Part shown: positions 25,801-38,691 of the stretch, piece by piece
Numbering within the stretch: position 1 is the first letter of the stretch
Layout: every line of letters starts with the position of its first letter
DNA from: Epiperipatus broadwayi
Taxonomy: Eukaryota > Onychophora > Udeonychophora > Euonychophora > Peripatidae
DNA: 64,000 nt
Assembly: GCA_028023455.1 (NCBI GenBank)
Contig: JAQFVV010000157.1
Location: 2,168,001-2,232,000, forward strand
Direction of reading: 5' to 3'
The notes under the pieces: generated by a model
The model's database searches: none
Seen by the model: only the letters and a program-made list of their open reading frames with translations
What the model was told of the DNA's origin: nothing
Translations under genes and position numbers: made by a program

Positions 25801-26963
25801 TAATTGAATTTTATAGTAATGTTATATAATATTCAGAATGCATTTAAATTGTATATATATATATATTTGATAATCCTTTTTAGAAGTTTAACAATTGTAG
25901 AAAATCATTTTTAATTTCTTTTTATGTTCCCTTTCTTTAATTAGACTTATTTATCTATGAGTGATCATATCTTATTAGTTTATATATATATATAAAAATA
26001 TCACATCTGTAATGAAAATTAAATTATCAACTTAAAATAGGAAATACTCTTTGATCTTTTTTCCATTTATATTTTTGATATAACTATATTATCAGCATTT
26101 ACAAGGTACTGTTGATTTTTACTTTTTGTTGTTTTAAAAAAGATCCAAATAGAAAGTTTAAAAACTTATCAAAATTCATCATTTTGTAATTATCAACAAA
26201 TAATGCTTGTCACTAGGTGTAAAGATATTTTAAAAAGTGGATAAAAACTTCCTTACTTTGTAGGAGAATATGGAAAAATATTGAGTTGTCAACACAAGTA
26301 TAGAAATTTGATACTTTTAACCATCTGACAAGTAAAGATTGATCATGAAGTGCAAGCATAGTGAGAGAGGGTGGTCTGTGTTTTTGATCTGGTGAATGAT
26401 TACAAGATATATAATGATAAAAACCAATGTATTTTTATAAAATAATTTCACTTATAGTGTACTGTATGTGTTTTTCCTGGTGTTTAAATAGTACATGACT
26501 GAAATCTATTAACTGTTTTATTTCTCATAACAATATTAAGGCAATAGTTTTTGTAACAGATGCATTAACAAAAATATGTTTATAAACAATCCCTCTACTT
26601 ACACAAATGAAACATTTAGTATAAGCAAGTTACATACTATCTTATAAACAATATTTTAGTAATTTAATCATAGTTTAGATATTGTAATAAAAAGTAACTT
26701 GTGTTAAAACTGAGTATTTATATGGAATAAAAAATTAGAACTAAAAGAACACAAAATAATGATTTCCTCCTTTCACCTTATATCCTATATTCACTGATAA
26801 AATTATAAATAATGAATCAAATCTACATTTCTTTATCACTGTAACAAATGCATTAGGCAAAAATTACAAATCTTATTCAGATTTTAAGCATATCATCTAT
26901 AGTTATTTTCCATATTATATTTCCTTGAGATATTGCATACCAAAATTTTCAATGTAACAATTC

Positions 26964-27128
26964 TTGTTTATTTAATCAGTCTGATAGTTTTGATTGACCA
27001 ACAATCTACTTCAGAGCAAAATATAAACTTTTATGTATTCTAGTATTTATATATTTTATCTCTGAAGAAGACCATTGGTTGGTCAAAACTGCCAGACTGA
27101 TTATGTTAAATAAAACAAACAATAACAA
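26964..27128. repeat. Foldback repeat with hammerhead-like relics on both arms
   Basis: Inverted arms (26964-27020 and 27060-27128) each contain a motif of the form CTGAAG, then a GACCA/TGGTC-type hairpin, then AAAAC. This resembles a hammerhead core (CTGATGA, stem II, GAAAC) with two substitutions. The right-hand example starts at 27062. No cleavage triplet or stem I can be drawn with confidence. No coding capacity. Confidence 0.45.
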
Positions 27129-28044
27129 AGAAAAATGGATTTGTTTAATTATTTACAAAATAAAAGTTTTGTAGAGTGGATTCTTGTAATGTATCAGAGA
27201 AGTATGTTTCTTTGAAAATTTTGGTTTCTATATTAAATGATGTGAAATATATATATATATATATCAAAATAAACTGTGATCTCCATGCCTGGAGAAGCAT
27301 GACATCTCAATCAAAGCTGCATCATATTATAATCATATTTTTACAATCAGTCATTGTCACTCATTTGATTAACCTGAAATAATATGAGATTTTTACTATC
27401 CAGTTAATATTATACTAATACTTATATTTGGGCCAATACAAGATGGCTGAATTAGCTATAGTCTAACTATTTGAAGAAAAAAAACCTAAACATGCTGGTT
27501 ATCTGAAAAATTCAAGGTTTACCAGCATGACTTAAGTCCAAATCATTGTCATGCTAGGCATAGACATTGTACTATGAGATTTATATCAAAATGATTTAAA
27601 TCAAATTTTCAGTAAATTAATGAAATCACTGGAAATTTAAATTGTACTTGTTTAAATCATTGTGGTTTTAGAGTATGAAATGAGATAGATTGTAGCTTGT
27701 ATTATCTGAAGACTTAATTAATGGTGAATTATTACTACATTATTTGTACAAGAAAAAAGCTTCATTTGACAGAGATAGATGGATAATAATATGTAGCATA
27801 TCTTGCAAAATAGTACATTTTAAATTACTTCATATGACTAAAAAAGAAATTAACTACTGGCAATTGAGAATTACAATTTTGATAATTGCATAATGGAAGC
27901 CAAGTATAGATTATTTCTTAGCAAGTCATTGTATGAGCATTTGAAAAGTAATTTATATTTTAAAAAGATGATTTTTTTAATAAATATATTAAAATATTTA
28001 CATATGTGATTTCTGAGACTAGTTTCACAAATATTTTGATATTC

Positions 28045-28460
28045 CAATAAACATCACGTGATCACTATTTCTTATGCTTGCTCTTAAGTGTTATTAAAAC
28101 AGGCAAAACTCTATACATATTGCCACTCAGTGCAAGCGAGAGTAATCAATGGATGCCATCCCCATCTAGTGCCTACTCATCCAATAACCCCAGACTAGTT
28201 TTTGGCATGTGGCCTTCATCAGTGAGGAGCCTTGGATGATCTCAGATCCAAGGCTCCTCATTGATGAAGGCCAGAAACTATTCTGGGTTTATTGGATGAG
28301 ATCATCCAATGCTTTTCATTGACGAAGGCCACAAGCCAGAAACTAGACTGGGATTATTGGATGAGTAGGCACTAGATGGGGATTTTATGCACAAGCATTC
28401 TGGCATCCATTGATTACTCTGGCTTGCTCTAAGTGGCAATACCTATAGAGAGTTTTGCCT
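28045..28460. mobile_element. H1 hammerhead repeat, compound insertion with 12-bp TSD
   Basis: The direct repeat ATTTTGATATTC at 28033-28044 and 28461-28472 brackets a minus-orientation fragment joined to plus-orientation fragments. Three hammerhead-like cores are visible and all are damaged: one has AAAAAC for GAAAC, one has TTGATGA and a shortened stem II, one has TTGACGA. This is an old, internally rearranged copy. Confidence 0.8.
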
Positions 28461-31400
28461 ATTTTGATATTCAAGATGATAAAAGGTATTTTCAAATAAT
28501 TTATATTGGACGTTGGTATTTTTTATTATTAATGTCAATAGCTAGTTAAGAAAGATGAGTAGTTGAAAGAAAAAGTTCCATATTTTCAATACTTATTAAG
28601 GAAGAAATCATTAGATTGCTTAGATATTGCAAAAGAATAGAAATAAGTTTAGATGATTTTCCATACTAAACAACAAGAAGATATACTGAAAGATAAACTA
28701 TAAAATATAGAAATGCTAAAGAAGTCAATTTGGGGAGGGGGGCATGTTGCTGAATCTTTCAAATTTAAATTATAAAGATGTGACTTGCAATTTTATTTAT
28801 TTATTTTTGCAATGATCATATTTATTAATTTTAAGCAAAATTAAGACAATTGTAGATAAATAGTTTATACGTGGCTTATCCAAATTGTATTAAAATCTAA
28901 TTGGTCAAATATATTTTTGATTCAGAATTGTTGGAAAAATAGTAGATGATTTAAATTGAAAGAAAAAATGCATTTCATAATCAAAATGATTTGCAGTGAT
29001 AAATATTTGAACAACAATTGTATATATTGAAAAGTAAATTAGAAGTAAGTCTTTAGTTAACTATGAATAAGAAAACGGTTGTCCTGCTTAATATATATTT
29101 AGAAGAATTTTTTTTTTTTAAATGTCTAGAAAACAATCGATTCAATAAAATATTTTTTGATATGTTTGTTTTTTCAGAAAATGAAATTGATTAAAGAAAA
29201 TATTCAAAGTAAAAAAAAATTATTTGCAATATTTAAATAAATATGTACAAAATAATTGAAAAACATGTTTTTATATGTCAAAAATATGAATTAACAAAAA
29301 AAAGAAAAATTCTATTGAAAGAATTTAAGAAATATGAGTATAAGATAAGTGGAAAATATAATTGGTTAAAAATGTGAAGTAAGTATATGAGCATATAAAA
29401 AAATTGGGAAACAAAAATTAAATATTACAAAAGAATATGGAAAAGGGATGAATTATTGAGGAAAATAAAATAGATTGAATATATGTGGTACTTGGAGAAT
29501 GTGAAAGGTAATTTGAAAGTGAAACAGGCAATGAAAGAACTTATTAGAGTGTACTTAGGATGAAATAATTTGCTTGAAAGACATAATAAATATGAACGTA
29601 ATCTTTTTACACATGAATGGGACTTATAACGAAGTATAAGAATAAAAAAGGTTTTATTGGTATAAGTAAAAAAAAAAAAAAATCAGACCTGTTAAAAATA
29701 CCGAATCAAAATTGGTACAAGAAAAATAGGATTAAGAAATTTCTATTTATGTACCAATAATTAATCATAAATTTATAATAGAAATTTTGTGAAAAATATT
29801 AGTCTAGTTCAGGGGAAGAGGGGGTTATACAACATATAAGCATTTTAACTTTGTGGTAGCGTTTATTATTTTATAGCACCAATCCAAATTTGAAAATTAC
29901 AATAAATGAGTGGCAAACTATTTCTGATATTAATCATATGCTATCTCATACATTAAGTCTAATTGCTTTAACTTGACCTCAATCAAGAATTTAATATCTG
30001 TATTTAACATGTCATTTGTTACTGATTTGCTCTTGTGATTAATTTGTTGATTAACATGAACAATGTACTAAATCGTGTTTCCTTAAAATTCCCCTTTCTT
30101 TCATTGAGTTCTTTATGACAACTCTTAAAATTCTTTAAAGAGAAATTATCTTCATACACTTAGTGATTTTTAATGAGAAAAAAATCCTGAAATATTTTTT
30201 TAATCATTAAAAATTCTCTTTGTTGTAGAACAGTGACTTAGAATTCTTATTATTACATGCAGTAGAATATACTATAGAAGATGTGTTCAATTTATCTATT
30301 GTATCTTTGTATTAAATACTGGAGGTAATATGAAATGACATTAAATCCATGTTTAATTAGCTTTGCTAACTAGAAATCAATTGTAATTTAAAATAATTAT
30401 AAACTTGTCGAATATTTTACCGAATCTCATCCCACTAAAGCACTAATGTGTGTCTTTATGCTAATTTTAAATAAAAAGAATTTAAAGTCTATAAATATAT
30501 GTGGAATCAAGAATATAATTGAAGATGTATATAACTATCTACACACAATAGTGTTACTAAAGGATGTCCACTTTTTAAATATTACTGTTGTGTGCAGTAC
30601 AAGAGATTGTAAGACAATAAAAGTATAAATTTTTCCTGCAAGTTCATTTGATACAATAAAAATGCCAATGTGGTAAAGAAGATATTGGAATCATTTTACT
30701 TTTAAAACAATATATAAAGTTCTAAAGATGATTTTAATTAACATTATTTATTCATGAAGAACATAATATAGAAGAACAAGATTAAAGTTATATAACATTT
30801 TCCTCAAACTTGCTAATCAATTAATCAAAGGTGTTAATTCAGTAACAAATAACATCATAATTACAACCATGATCTGATCTGGGCTTATATATAAAGTGTA
30901 TATAGTTTTATAATATTTATTTCAAATAGTAACACCTAAATTCAAATAAAAAAATTGTCAAATTTTTGGGGAAAAAATAGACCCAAGACAACCATCTTGA
31001 ATACATAAGTAATATGAAGATTATTCATTTTTTGTCATCTACTTTGTAGAACTAATTGAGTATAAAAATGGTGAAATGTATCAAGGAATAGAAGTGAATA
31101 GACATTTAGCTTTTCATTTATTTTTGAGAATGGTTAATCCACTTGCATAAATATTATTTAGTCTTAATTAATACCTGTGAGAAATATTACCATGTAAATT
31201 ATCATTAATCCAAAGAACTGTAATTTGAAAACATTATTATCAGACCAAATCAAAAAATATTGTTTTAATTACTTTATTATCAAACAAAATTAAAAAATAG
31301 TTTTAATTACTGTTATAGAAAATTTTTGTCTTAGAATAAATAGGAGCATATATATTTTTAAATATATTGTTATTAATAAGTGTATACAGTAAACAAAAGA

Positions 31401-31656
31401 AATATATATATACAAAACGATATTAATGTTTAATTTAAATTTTCAGCTGAGTTTGAATTTATAATGAGAGAGTCAAAGATTTGTTATTGTAATTTGAAAA
31501 ATTCACAAATCCAAAAAGCTCTAAAACCAACGATTTTCAGTTTAATGATATTCTGCCGAATATAAAAGGTTATAGATATTTTTCGTTTTGCTCCTTTCAA
31601 TATATATATTAATTATTTGAGGTAGTATGAATTTACAAATTACGTTATTTCCTAAA

Positions 31657-32195
31657 CTTTCACACGACCTACCACTCTCCACTCCATCTAATAACCCTGA
31701 TACACTTAAACACATATGTTGAAAAGATAAATAATTACCAATATACGTATTTCATGCTAAACCAGCAATCATCAGTTGGTCCAGATTATCATCTCTACAC
31801 ATATATACTATAAATGCTCAGATATATATTAAGATAGACAATCCTCATACCCTAATGGACAGGCCTCAATCTACTCCACACTCCAACTTTTCAATGGTCC
31901 ATCCAATTGAAAATCTGATGATGGAATGCTCAAAGGCCACCCTGAGGCTGAGATTCTTGTCACACCCATGTTGACCTAAAGTCAATCTGAACCCCACATG
32001 TACAGGACATAATCCATTAAATACATATGCAAGGATGAGCAGACATCTCTGTAATGTAATAACTGAAACACAGGCTTATCTATACCTGTGGCTATATATA
32101 TATATATGTAATATTAGTGTATGAGCACAAACTTTCACATGACCTACCACTCTCCACTCCATCTAATAACACTGATACACTTAAACACATATATG
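31657..32195 (-). mobile_element. H2 hammerhead repeat, 1.1 tandem units of 475 bp
   Basis: A block of about 60 bases (ACTTTCACACGACCTACCAC at 31656, ACTTTCACATGACCTACCAC at 32131) repeats directly with a period of 475 bases. So one full unit plus a short second start is present. The flanks carry a near-identical 9-bp direct repeat (TTTCCTAAA at 31648-31656, TTCCCTAAA at 32196-32204). The minus strand contains a complete hammerhead (31731-31790). A possible relative of the repeated block lies at 62.10 kb. There is no ORF. Size, tandem form and ribozyme fit a retrozyme or a PLE terminal repeat. Confidence 0.75.
31731..31790 (-). ncRNA. Type I hammerhead ribozyme, family H2
   Basis: Reading the minus strand: outer stem I AUAAU, internal loop CUGG, inner stem I ACCAA, core CUGAUGA (31775-31769), stem II UGCU-GGUUU-AGCA with a U-U mismatch at its base, core GAAA, then a minimal stem III (A-U and U-A pairs closing an ACGU loop). 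The AUA cleavage triplet follows, then UUGGU and AUUAU, which pair with both stem I segments. All strictly conserved core positions are present. The predicted cut is after the A at plus position 31742. An asymmetric internal loop in stem I is typical of natural type I ribozymes that need loop-loop contacts. The very short stem III is typical of PLE and retrozyme hammerheads, which may act as dimers. Confidence 0.75.
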
Positions 32196-32204
32196 TTCCC
32201 TAAA

Positions 32205-35010
32205 GTAAATCAATCACTAAACTATTTTGTTTTTTTATTAAATCTTTAGTGAGTAATCAGTCTAAGTAAACTTGTATGGAAATTATAGTATTTAATATTC
32301 AAATATATTTTTGCATAAATTCTGCTCTTGAGCTTTTTTATTAAATGCCATGGGGAAAAGTTTGATCTTTGCTATAAAATATTATTTTACTGCTATTTCT
32401 TGTTGCTCTTTCAATAACATAAGTATTCCTTTCCTTTCTTTTTTTTTTTTAAATTGATTTCACCCAATAGTACTTTCTTTCAAATTATTCTTTTTAAAGA
32501 CTTTAATGGACCAAAATCCACTGCCTCAAAAATGCATTCATGTTAATGGGAGAGAGGTTATATCTTGTTCGATCATGATACATTCACATCCCTAATGTAG
32601 TTTCCCCTCTACTAATAAATATATCTTTTCTAACCAGAAATCCAGAATATTACTTTATCTTTGTTTAGGTTTATTTTCATTATTGACTAAATCAAATCTC
32701 TTGCTTATGTTTCTATAAAATGCAATCTCATTATTTCTGTCTTACTAATGATTATGAGGTTTTTCATTCTCAAATTAACTATTCATTCCAAATTTAGATT
32801 CAAACTTTGATTCAATAAAAATGCATAATAAATGTGCATTAAACAGGCAAAAGATAATTGTTATATTACTGATTACCACAGTAAATATGTTATTGACCAG
32901 GACAAGCAATATTTACACCTAATTATTTTTTCATCCTTGTGGTAATCATTCTTTTTGGTCTCATTAAAGCAATTAATTTAAGCTAAAATCATTTTCTTTT
33001 CATTGCTTATCATCTAATACATCTCAATTTTCAAGATACGGAAGGTGTTGGAGTCCGGCATTCTTTGTATCTATAATATTGGATACAAAAATAATAGGAT
33101 AACAGAAGAAATCCATTACTTATTTTTGGCATGGGTTGCATAAGTGTAATTTTCCAACAGTATTCGGAAATATTTTTTAAACAAACATAAAGAAGTAATG
33201 AAACACTGGAATAAATTTTGAGTTACCTTTTCAAAATAATACATGGACAGCCTATCTTAAGAAATTTTTCTAGAATCAAGGTTGGATATAATGTTGAGGG
33301 GAAGTGATGAAGAATTATAGACCTCATGTAAAAAGAATAGCATGGAAAAATACCTAACCTAATCTGAAGTAAAAGTTTGTAATGGATACTCTAATCAATA
33401 TTCTTTTCAAACTTTTGATCCAGAAGATATTCCATCTCTTGTTTGAAAATGTGTATCTTCACACAAAATTCAATGCTTTGCTCCCTCTCTGAGCTTTTTT
33501 TAAAATAAATTTGTTCACCTATTGTTAAAAAATTGAACTTATTCAACTATGCAAAATAAAGTAATTTTTTCTGACTATTACCAGAATATATGTCCATATT
33601 TATGAATATAAAAGTATGATCAATCTCTAACTTTCATATTTTGAAAATTGAAGTCTTTTATAAGACATTCAGTATATAATTTGAAACAACCATTCAACTG
33701 TTTATTTTTAGCCTATACTTACTTACTGAGTACTTTTGAAAAATGCAAGTGGTTACTATCTACTTTAGTCCATAGTTTTTTCAATGGTAACATTCAAACT
33801 TTTCTTTTGAGTGTTTCTCCAGATTCTTGATTGAATGTTAGTTTCCAAAACTTATTCAATGAAGCAATTACTGATTTAATTAAATTAAATTTTCCAAAAT
33901 TTAATCTTTTTTTTTGCTCTAAAAACAGCTCTGACATTTTAAATGTAATTTTCAATTGTGTAGATCTCTAAGATTAAATTATCTTCATTAAATGTTCTTT
34001 TTGTATTGATTTTTTTTTTTTTTGGCATGATCATATCTGTCTATTTGATTTCTTAAAATGTGGATTTTTATTTGGTATCAAAATTACTATTATGACTGTA
34101 AAAAATTATTATTATTTCACAGCTTCCTACCTTTGATGAAATTGAATTCAAAATTCAATCAAAGACTCATATCTGGAATTGAGCATTTTAGTCCTTCTTT
34201 TATTAGATATATTGTGGATACATTGTCACTATGATTATTAGTCACCATTAAAAAGTGCATCACTCATTTATTATCTCTTAAGGGAGCCATAAGTGAAACA
34301 CTATATGTATCCATTATATACATATAGATAAATTAACTACTCAAACATTTCCACACACCATTCATTCAAATTGCTGATAATACATAGATTTATCTTTAAC
34401 ATTATGCTAAAATCACAAGCCATTTCTAGACGTTTGAATATTACTACAAAATTCTCTTTTCATAAATACCAATTTAAAACCGATCAAATTATAAAGTATA
34501 AAATACTCATAATATAATCTCATAATATAAAACATTTAACTATTATGGAAAAACAGTAAGAAAAAGCTGAAATGGCTGCAACTTATATTGCCTCAAACAT
34601 TAATTATCTCACTGTGTTATATACCAGACATTCGATGCTAATAGAAATAATATATAAATTACTATTCAAATAATCTACACAAAGCAACCAATAAAATCGT
34701 TTATAATATATGCTACACTTGCTATCATTGATAAACACCCAAAAACAATCAGTTCTTCTAGAACAGTTACTTCATGAAACAAGCCTACTAGTAGTATTTG
34801 AATGTATTATTATGCAAAGCCTTAAAATACCAAACCGAATATTGGTGAGATTTTAAAGCATAAAATAATCATCACGTAGTCTTATACTATTAAACATCTA
34901 AATATTATAGTGAATAGGCTAAGGCAGAGTTTGGTTGGTTTGTATAATAGTTAATTTACATATTATTTCCTGTTTTAGTATTATGCACATTTGTTTTAAT
35001 TTATAATGTA
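32205..35010. other. AT-rich intergenic DNA, no gene recognised
   Basis: No repeat shared within the window, and no ORF above 60 codons apart from one chance frame at 33648-33830. Nothing further to report. Confidence 0.4.
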
Positions 35011-35013
35011 CTA

Positions 35014-36122
35014 CCATGTTTTCCCCCAAAAGAAGACATGGTCTTATATTAATTTTTGCTCCAAAAGACCCTGAAGGATTTATTTTCAGGGGATGTCTTT
35101 TTTTTTATGTACAAAAGTCTGCATTTCAGTTATAAAAATATACATTTATTCAAATACTTCTTTTTATAGAATGCTGAAAAATTCTTACCTGGGAGCCTCC
35201 ACAATTCCTTTCTTGTAGTCATAGAATAGTTTCTTTTTGAACTCGTCTAACAATAAGTATTATTCCATTTAAATGTACCATTAAATCAAGAGTTAATTGA
35301 AGACTTGTGAGATAGGAATGGTAACAAAAAGATTACAATTAATAATACTTTGTCCACACAAAAGCAATAAAAAAAATTCAAGCATAAAAATTCAGAAAAT
35401 GTTTTTATTTTATTTTACACATGCACATTAAGTATGTCCCCATTACAACATAAGATGTATTGAATTACGATGGTTTATATATGACACAACCACATCTATT
35501 ATAAACATTTTCCAAATTATTTATAATAACCGTACTTGGATATTCTTTATAAATTTTTTTCTTTAGGAGAAAAAGAATTTGATTTAACTTAAATTAAATT
35601 TTGATAAATAAAATCACTTCCATTATTTTTGTAAAGTCTTTCAGGAAGGGGTGGGGGGATGTTTAAGAAATCAAATTAATTTTTCTTTTATCTTGAATAT
35701 TGAAAGCTATCATGTTGAAACTCTAAAACTAAATCAAGCAGTCTAAGTATTAAATAAAATAATTACCTAAAAATATATAAATGAAATTATAAATTGTCCG
35801 ATATATTGACTTGTAGTAGATAAATGGCTTCTCTACACAGAATTATGTTTGTCGAAAATATTCAATGGGCAAATATAAATGAACCGTATAATTTATATCA
35901 CTATTTATTTAAAGTATTAATGCCAATAATATTGTTTATTTATATATTCATTATTTTATAATTCAATACATCCATCGTATGTTTCAACGAGCAAAAAAAG
36001 CCATCTATCAGACTGCCGATCTTAACTACGGCTTGTATTTGGAGTAGGTCTTACATTATGAGCATCCTAAAAAATCATGCTGGGCTTATTTTTGGTTAGG
36101 TCTTATTTTCAGAAAAACATAG
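35014..36122. mobile_element. Non-autonomous DNA transposon, TA-flanked (Tc1/mariner-like)
   Basis: The termini are inverted repeats: left CCATGTTTTCCCCCAAAAGA, right (reverse complement) CTATGTTTTTCTGAAAATAA. They are flanked by TA at 35012-35013 and 36123-36124. The subterminal blocks GGTCTTATATTAATTTTTGC (left) and CTTATTTTTGGTTAGGTCTT (right) are also familiar to me from repeats in distantly related animal genomes. That recollection is not verified. There is no ORF over 60 codons, so the element depends on a transposase elsewhere. Confidence 0.7.
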
Positions 36123-37270
36123 TAATTAATTAATGTTTAAGATATTAAAACTTCTAGTTATTAGGTAAATGTTCAATATGGTAAGACTATGTCAGGATTA
36201 TTTCATGCTTTAAAATTTGATCAATCTTGAGTTTGGTATTTATAATAAAAAGGGTGTGTGTGTGAATATTATATTGGGTATATTAGATTAGCTGATGATA
36301 TAAAACAATTATCCTGAGAGAACTTATTGAATAATTAATTTATGTATTACTTCTAATTTGACATTAAACACATTAAATTTATATATGAACTGATATGTGC
36401 AATTGTATATGATTAGCTATCTTTGTTGTGGATGCCATTTTAAATAGCAGTACAATATGAAAATGTATGGGAATCTAGCACTATTACTATTTAATTCAGC
36501 AACCAAATTATTACCAATTATATATAATAATATTTTATGATAGGATACTGGTGATTATTATTTTTTGACTGATTCAAATTGTACTTCTTCAACTTAGAAC
36601 AATATTTTTTTTCTTATCACAGAAACTACAATTTATAACTGAACCGGTATGGTTATGACCAATTATAAATTAATATGCTTATTCATAACTAGAATTCTGG
36701 ATCATGAAAGCATTAGATAGCAATGATGATCAAGATATTAAAGATGAGGATATAGATAATAAAGAAATATATAATAAAACAAAATATAATTTTAATAATA
36801 ATAATTGAAAAATATATTTTAAAAATGTTAATTAGCAAAATCATGATAATATTTAATATTTATAGCTATTAACCAATAATAACAGAATAAAGTATGTACT
36901 TTTTTATTCTTAAAGATTGTGGTAATATTAATGTAATTACAAATACACTCAAGTCTTAGAACCATAAAAACCATAATTAATTTTAATATGCTCTTCTTCT
37001 GGAGTATTTGATTTATGACTTAAAGCTATAATTATAAAGTAACTGCTAATGCATTTCCCAAACGTTACAAATATTAGTAATAAACAAATTCTTAAAAATA
37101 AAATAGTTTTAAATCACTATTCACCTTGTTACATATAATGAATATCTTAATTGAATGGCAAGTTTTGCACTGAATTATTTTAAATATAAATCTGGGGTAA
37201 TAAAATTCTCTTTTACCTTTCAAAGATCAGTTTTTAACTTTCTTAATAGTTATTAATATTAATAAAAAAG

Positions 37271-38106
37271 GGTAGTTGTATACTTAGGGTAATGCGGCCA
37301 CTTGATGGTGTTGTTGCTTGCAAAAATAATGAAATATAACGTTATTGGGCTGATATTTTTTTGCTTTCTGTTCTCCACCAATTTTTCAAAGTATTTTTTA
37401 AAAATTTACGAACAAACATTATTTTATAAATTACATTTTTAAATTATGTTTTACATTTCAGCGCATAGCAATGGCATGTGTGTGGGGGAGTCTGATGGTT
37501 TTGCCGATCCAAAGGATCGGCCAATGCATGTGCAAGTCTGAGCAAAGCAAGCTTTCAGCGCATAGGGCTGGAATGTGCAGGGGGGGGGAGTTCAATGGTT
37601 TTGCCAATCCAAAGGATTGGCCAATATACCTCTAGTCTAAGCAAACCAATATTATGATTTCCAAAACAACAGCAGCCATTCTATTACTCTTGTAACTGTA
37701 CTCCTGCAAATGTGCCTTTTTGCATGACTTATGTGAAATGCTTCAATGACCTACCCTTTTGCAATTGTTTTCACCTTTCAAGATGTGTAGGGAAATGTGG
37801 TGATGGACTCACAATTATTAGTATGTAATAGTACATCAGGTAAGATATAAGATCCTTGATTCGAATGCACATAAAACACTTATGACCAGTTGAATTCCAT
37901 ATACCCTCACATCCTATGGTAATGATCTATGACATGTATGCTATTTCCATAGTGACATGAAGCACAGTGTGCAACACTTATCTATGCCTGCTAACAGCTA
38001 ATATGAACAGAAATGTTCTATAGGCTGTAAATTGGGCCATGTAAACGACATATTTCTGCGCTTTTGCAGAGAAGCAACACTATCAAGTGGCCACTATACA
38101 ACTACC
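37271..38106. mobile_element. hAT-like non-autonomous transposon, 8-bp TSD
   Basis: Terminal inverted repeats begin GGTAGTTGTATA and share a further block GGCCACTTGATGGTGTTG (left) and its near complement (right). The 8-bp direct repeat TAAAAAAG lies at 37263-37270 and 38107-38114. Inside, a segment of about 90 bases with GATCCAAAGGATCGGCCAAT is duplicated in tandem (about 37460-37545 and 37553-37630). At 836 bp without an ORF, it is non-autonomous. Confidence 0.78.
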
Positions 38107-38691
38107 TAAAAAAGATTCTTAATCTTAAACATAAATGTCTTTTAATTGTTTCTACATGAATGATCTTTGCACTTTAAATTAATAAAGATTGTGGTATAAT
38201 TTGAAGACAATATCATTCAGAAGAAAAAAACTGCCCTACTTTGGACTCATTGACATATTTAAATATGGGTTTACAGAAAAATTAGAATTGATTGGTAATT
38301 CCTTTGAAGTTTCTTAGTGTTACATTTATTCAACAATCTGTGACTTATGACCTGATGTTATAGGTTATATGCATTCTAAATTTCAATTCAAGTATATCCA
38401 TCTTCTGCTGCTAGACAAAACTCTTGATTATATCTATTCTGAACTCTTCTGTTTTTTTTACAAACCTTTAGTATATACTTGATTTTCACTTATAGCAATC
38501 ACAATATTACAACTATGTTGATTAATATCTCTTTAGAAAAATATATTTTTTCCAAATTTAAAACTAAAGTAATTAAAGTTTTTTTTTTTTTTTTAAAAAA
38601 TTAAAACTGAATTAACACCATATGTTAATTATCAAAATAAACTATGTTTATAAAATACTATATTACATATCATAACTTTTTATTTCTATTA

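Larger units (their letters stand above)
25801..31640. other. AT-rich intergenic DNA between listed repeats
   Basis: Apart from the foldback at 26.96 kb and the H1 copy at 28.05 kb I see no gene. A small hairpin (CATGCTGGT with ACCAGCATG, about 27492-27530) and several A-runs are present. The purine-rich stretch at 29.3-29.6 kb has the look of decayed LINE coding sequence but no domain could be placed. Confidence 0.4.

Noticed and set aside
31913-31965. A CTGATGA on the plus strand of the H2 unit as a second hammerhead
   Set aside because: The expected GAAA reads GAGA or is absent, and no stem II of sensible size forms. The good ribozyme is on the other strand.
36288-36300. CTGATGA at 36290 and similar isolated motifs (for example 47815)
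   Set aside because: No stem II hairpin followed by GAAA nearby; expected by chance in AT-rich DNA.
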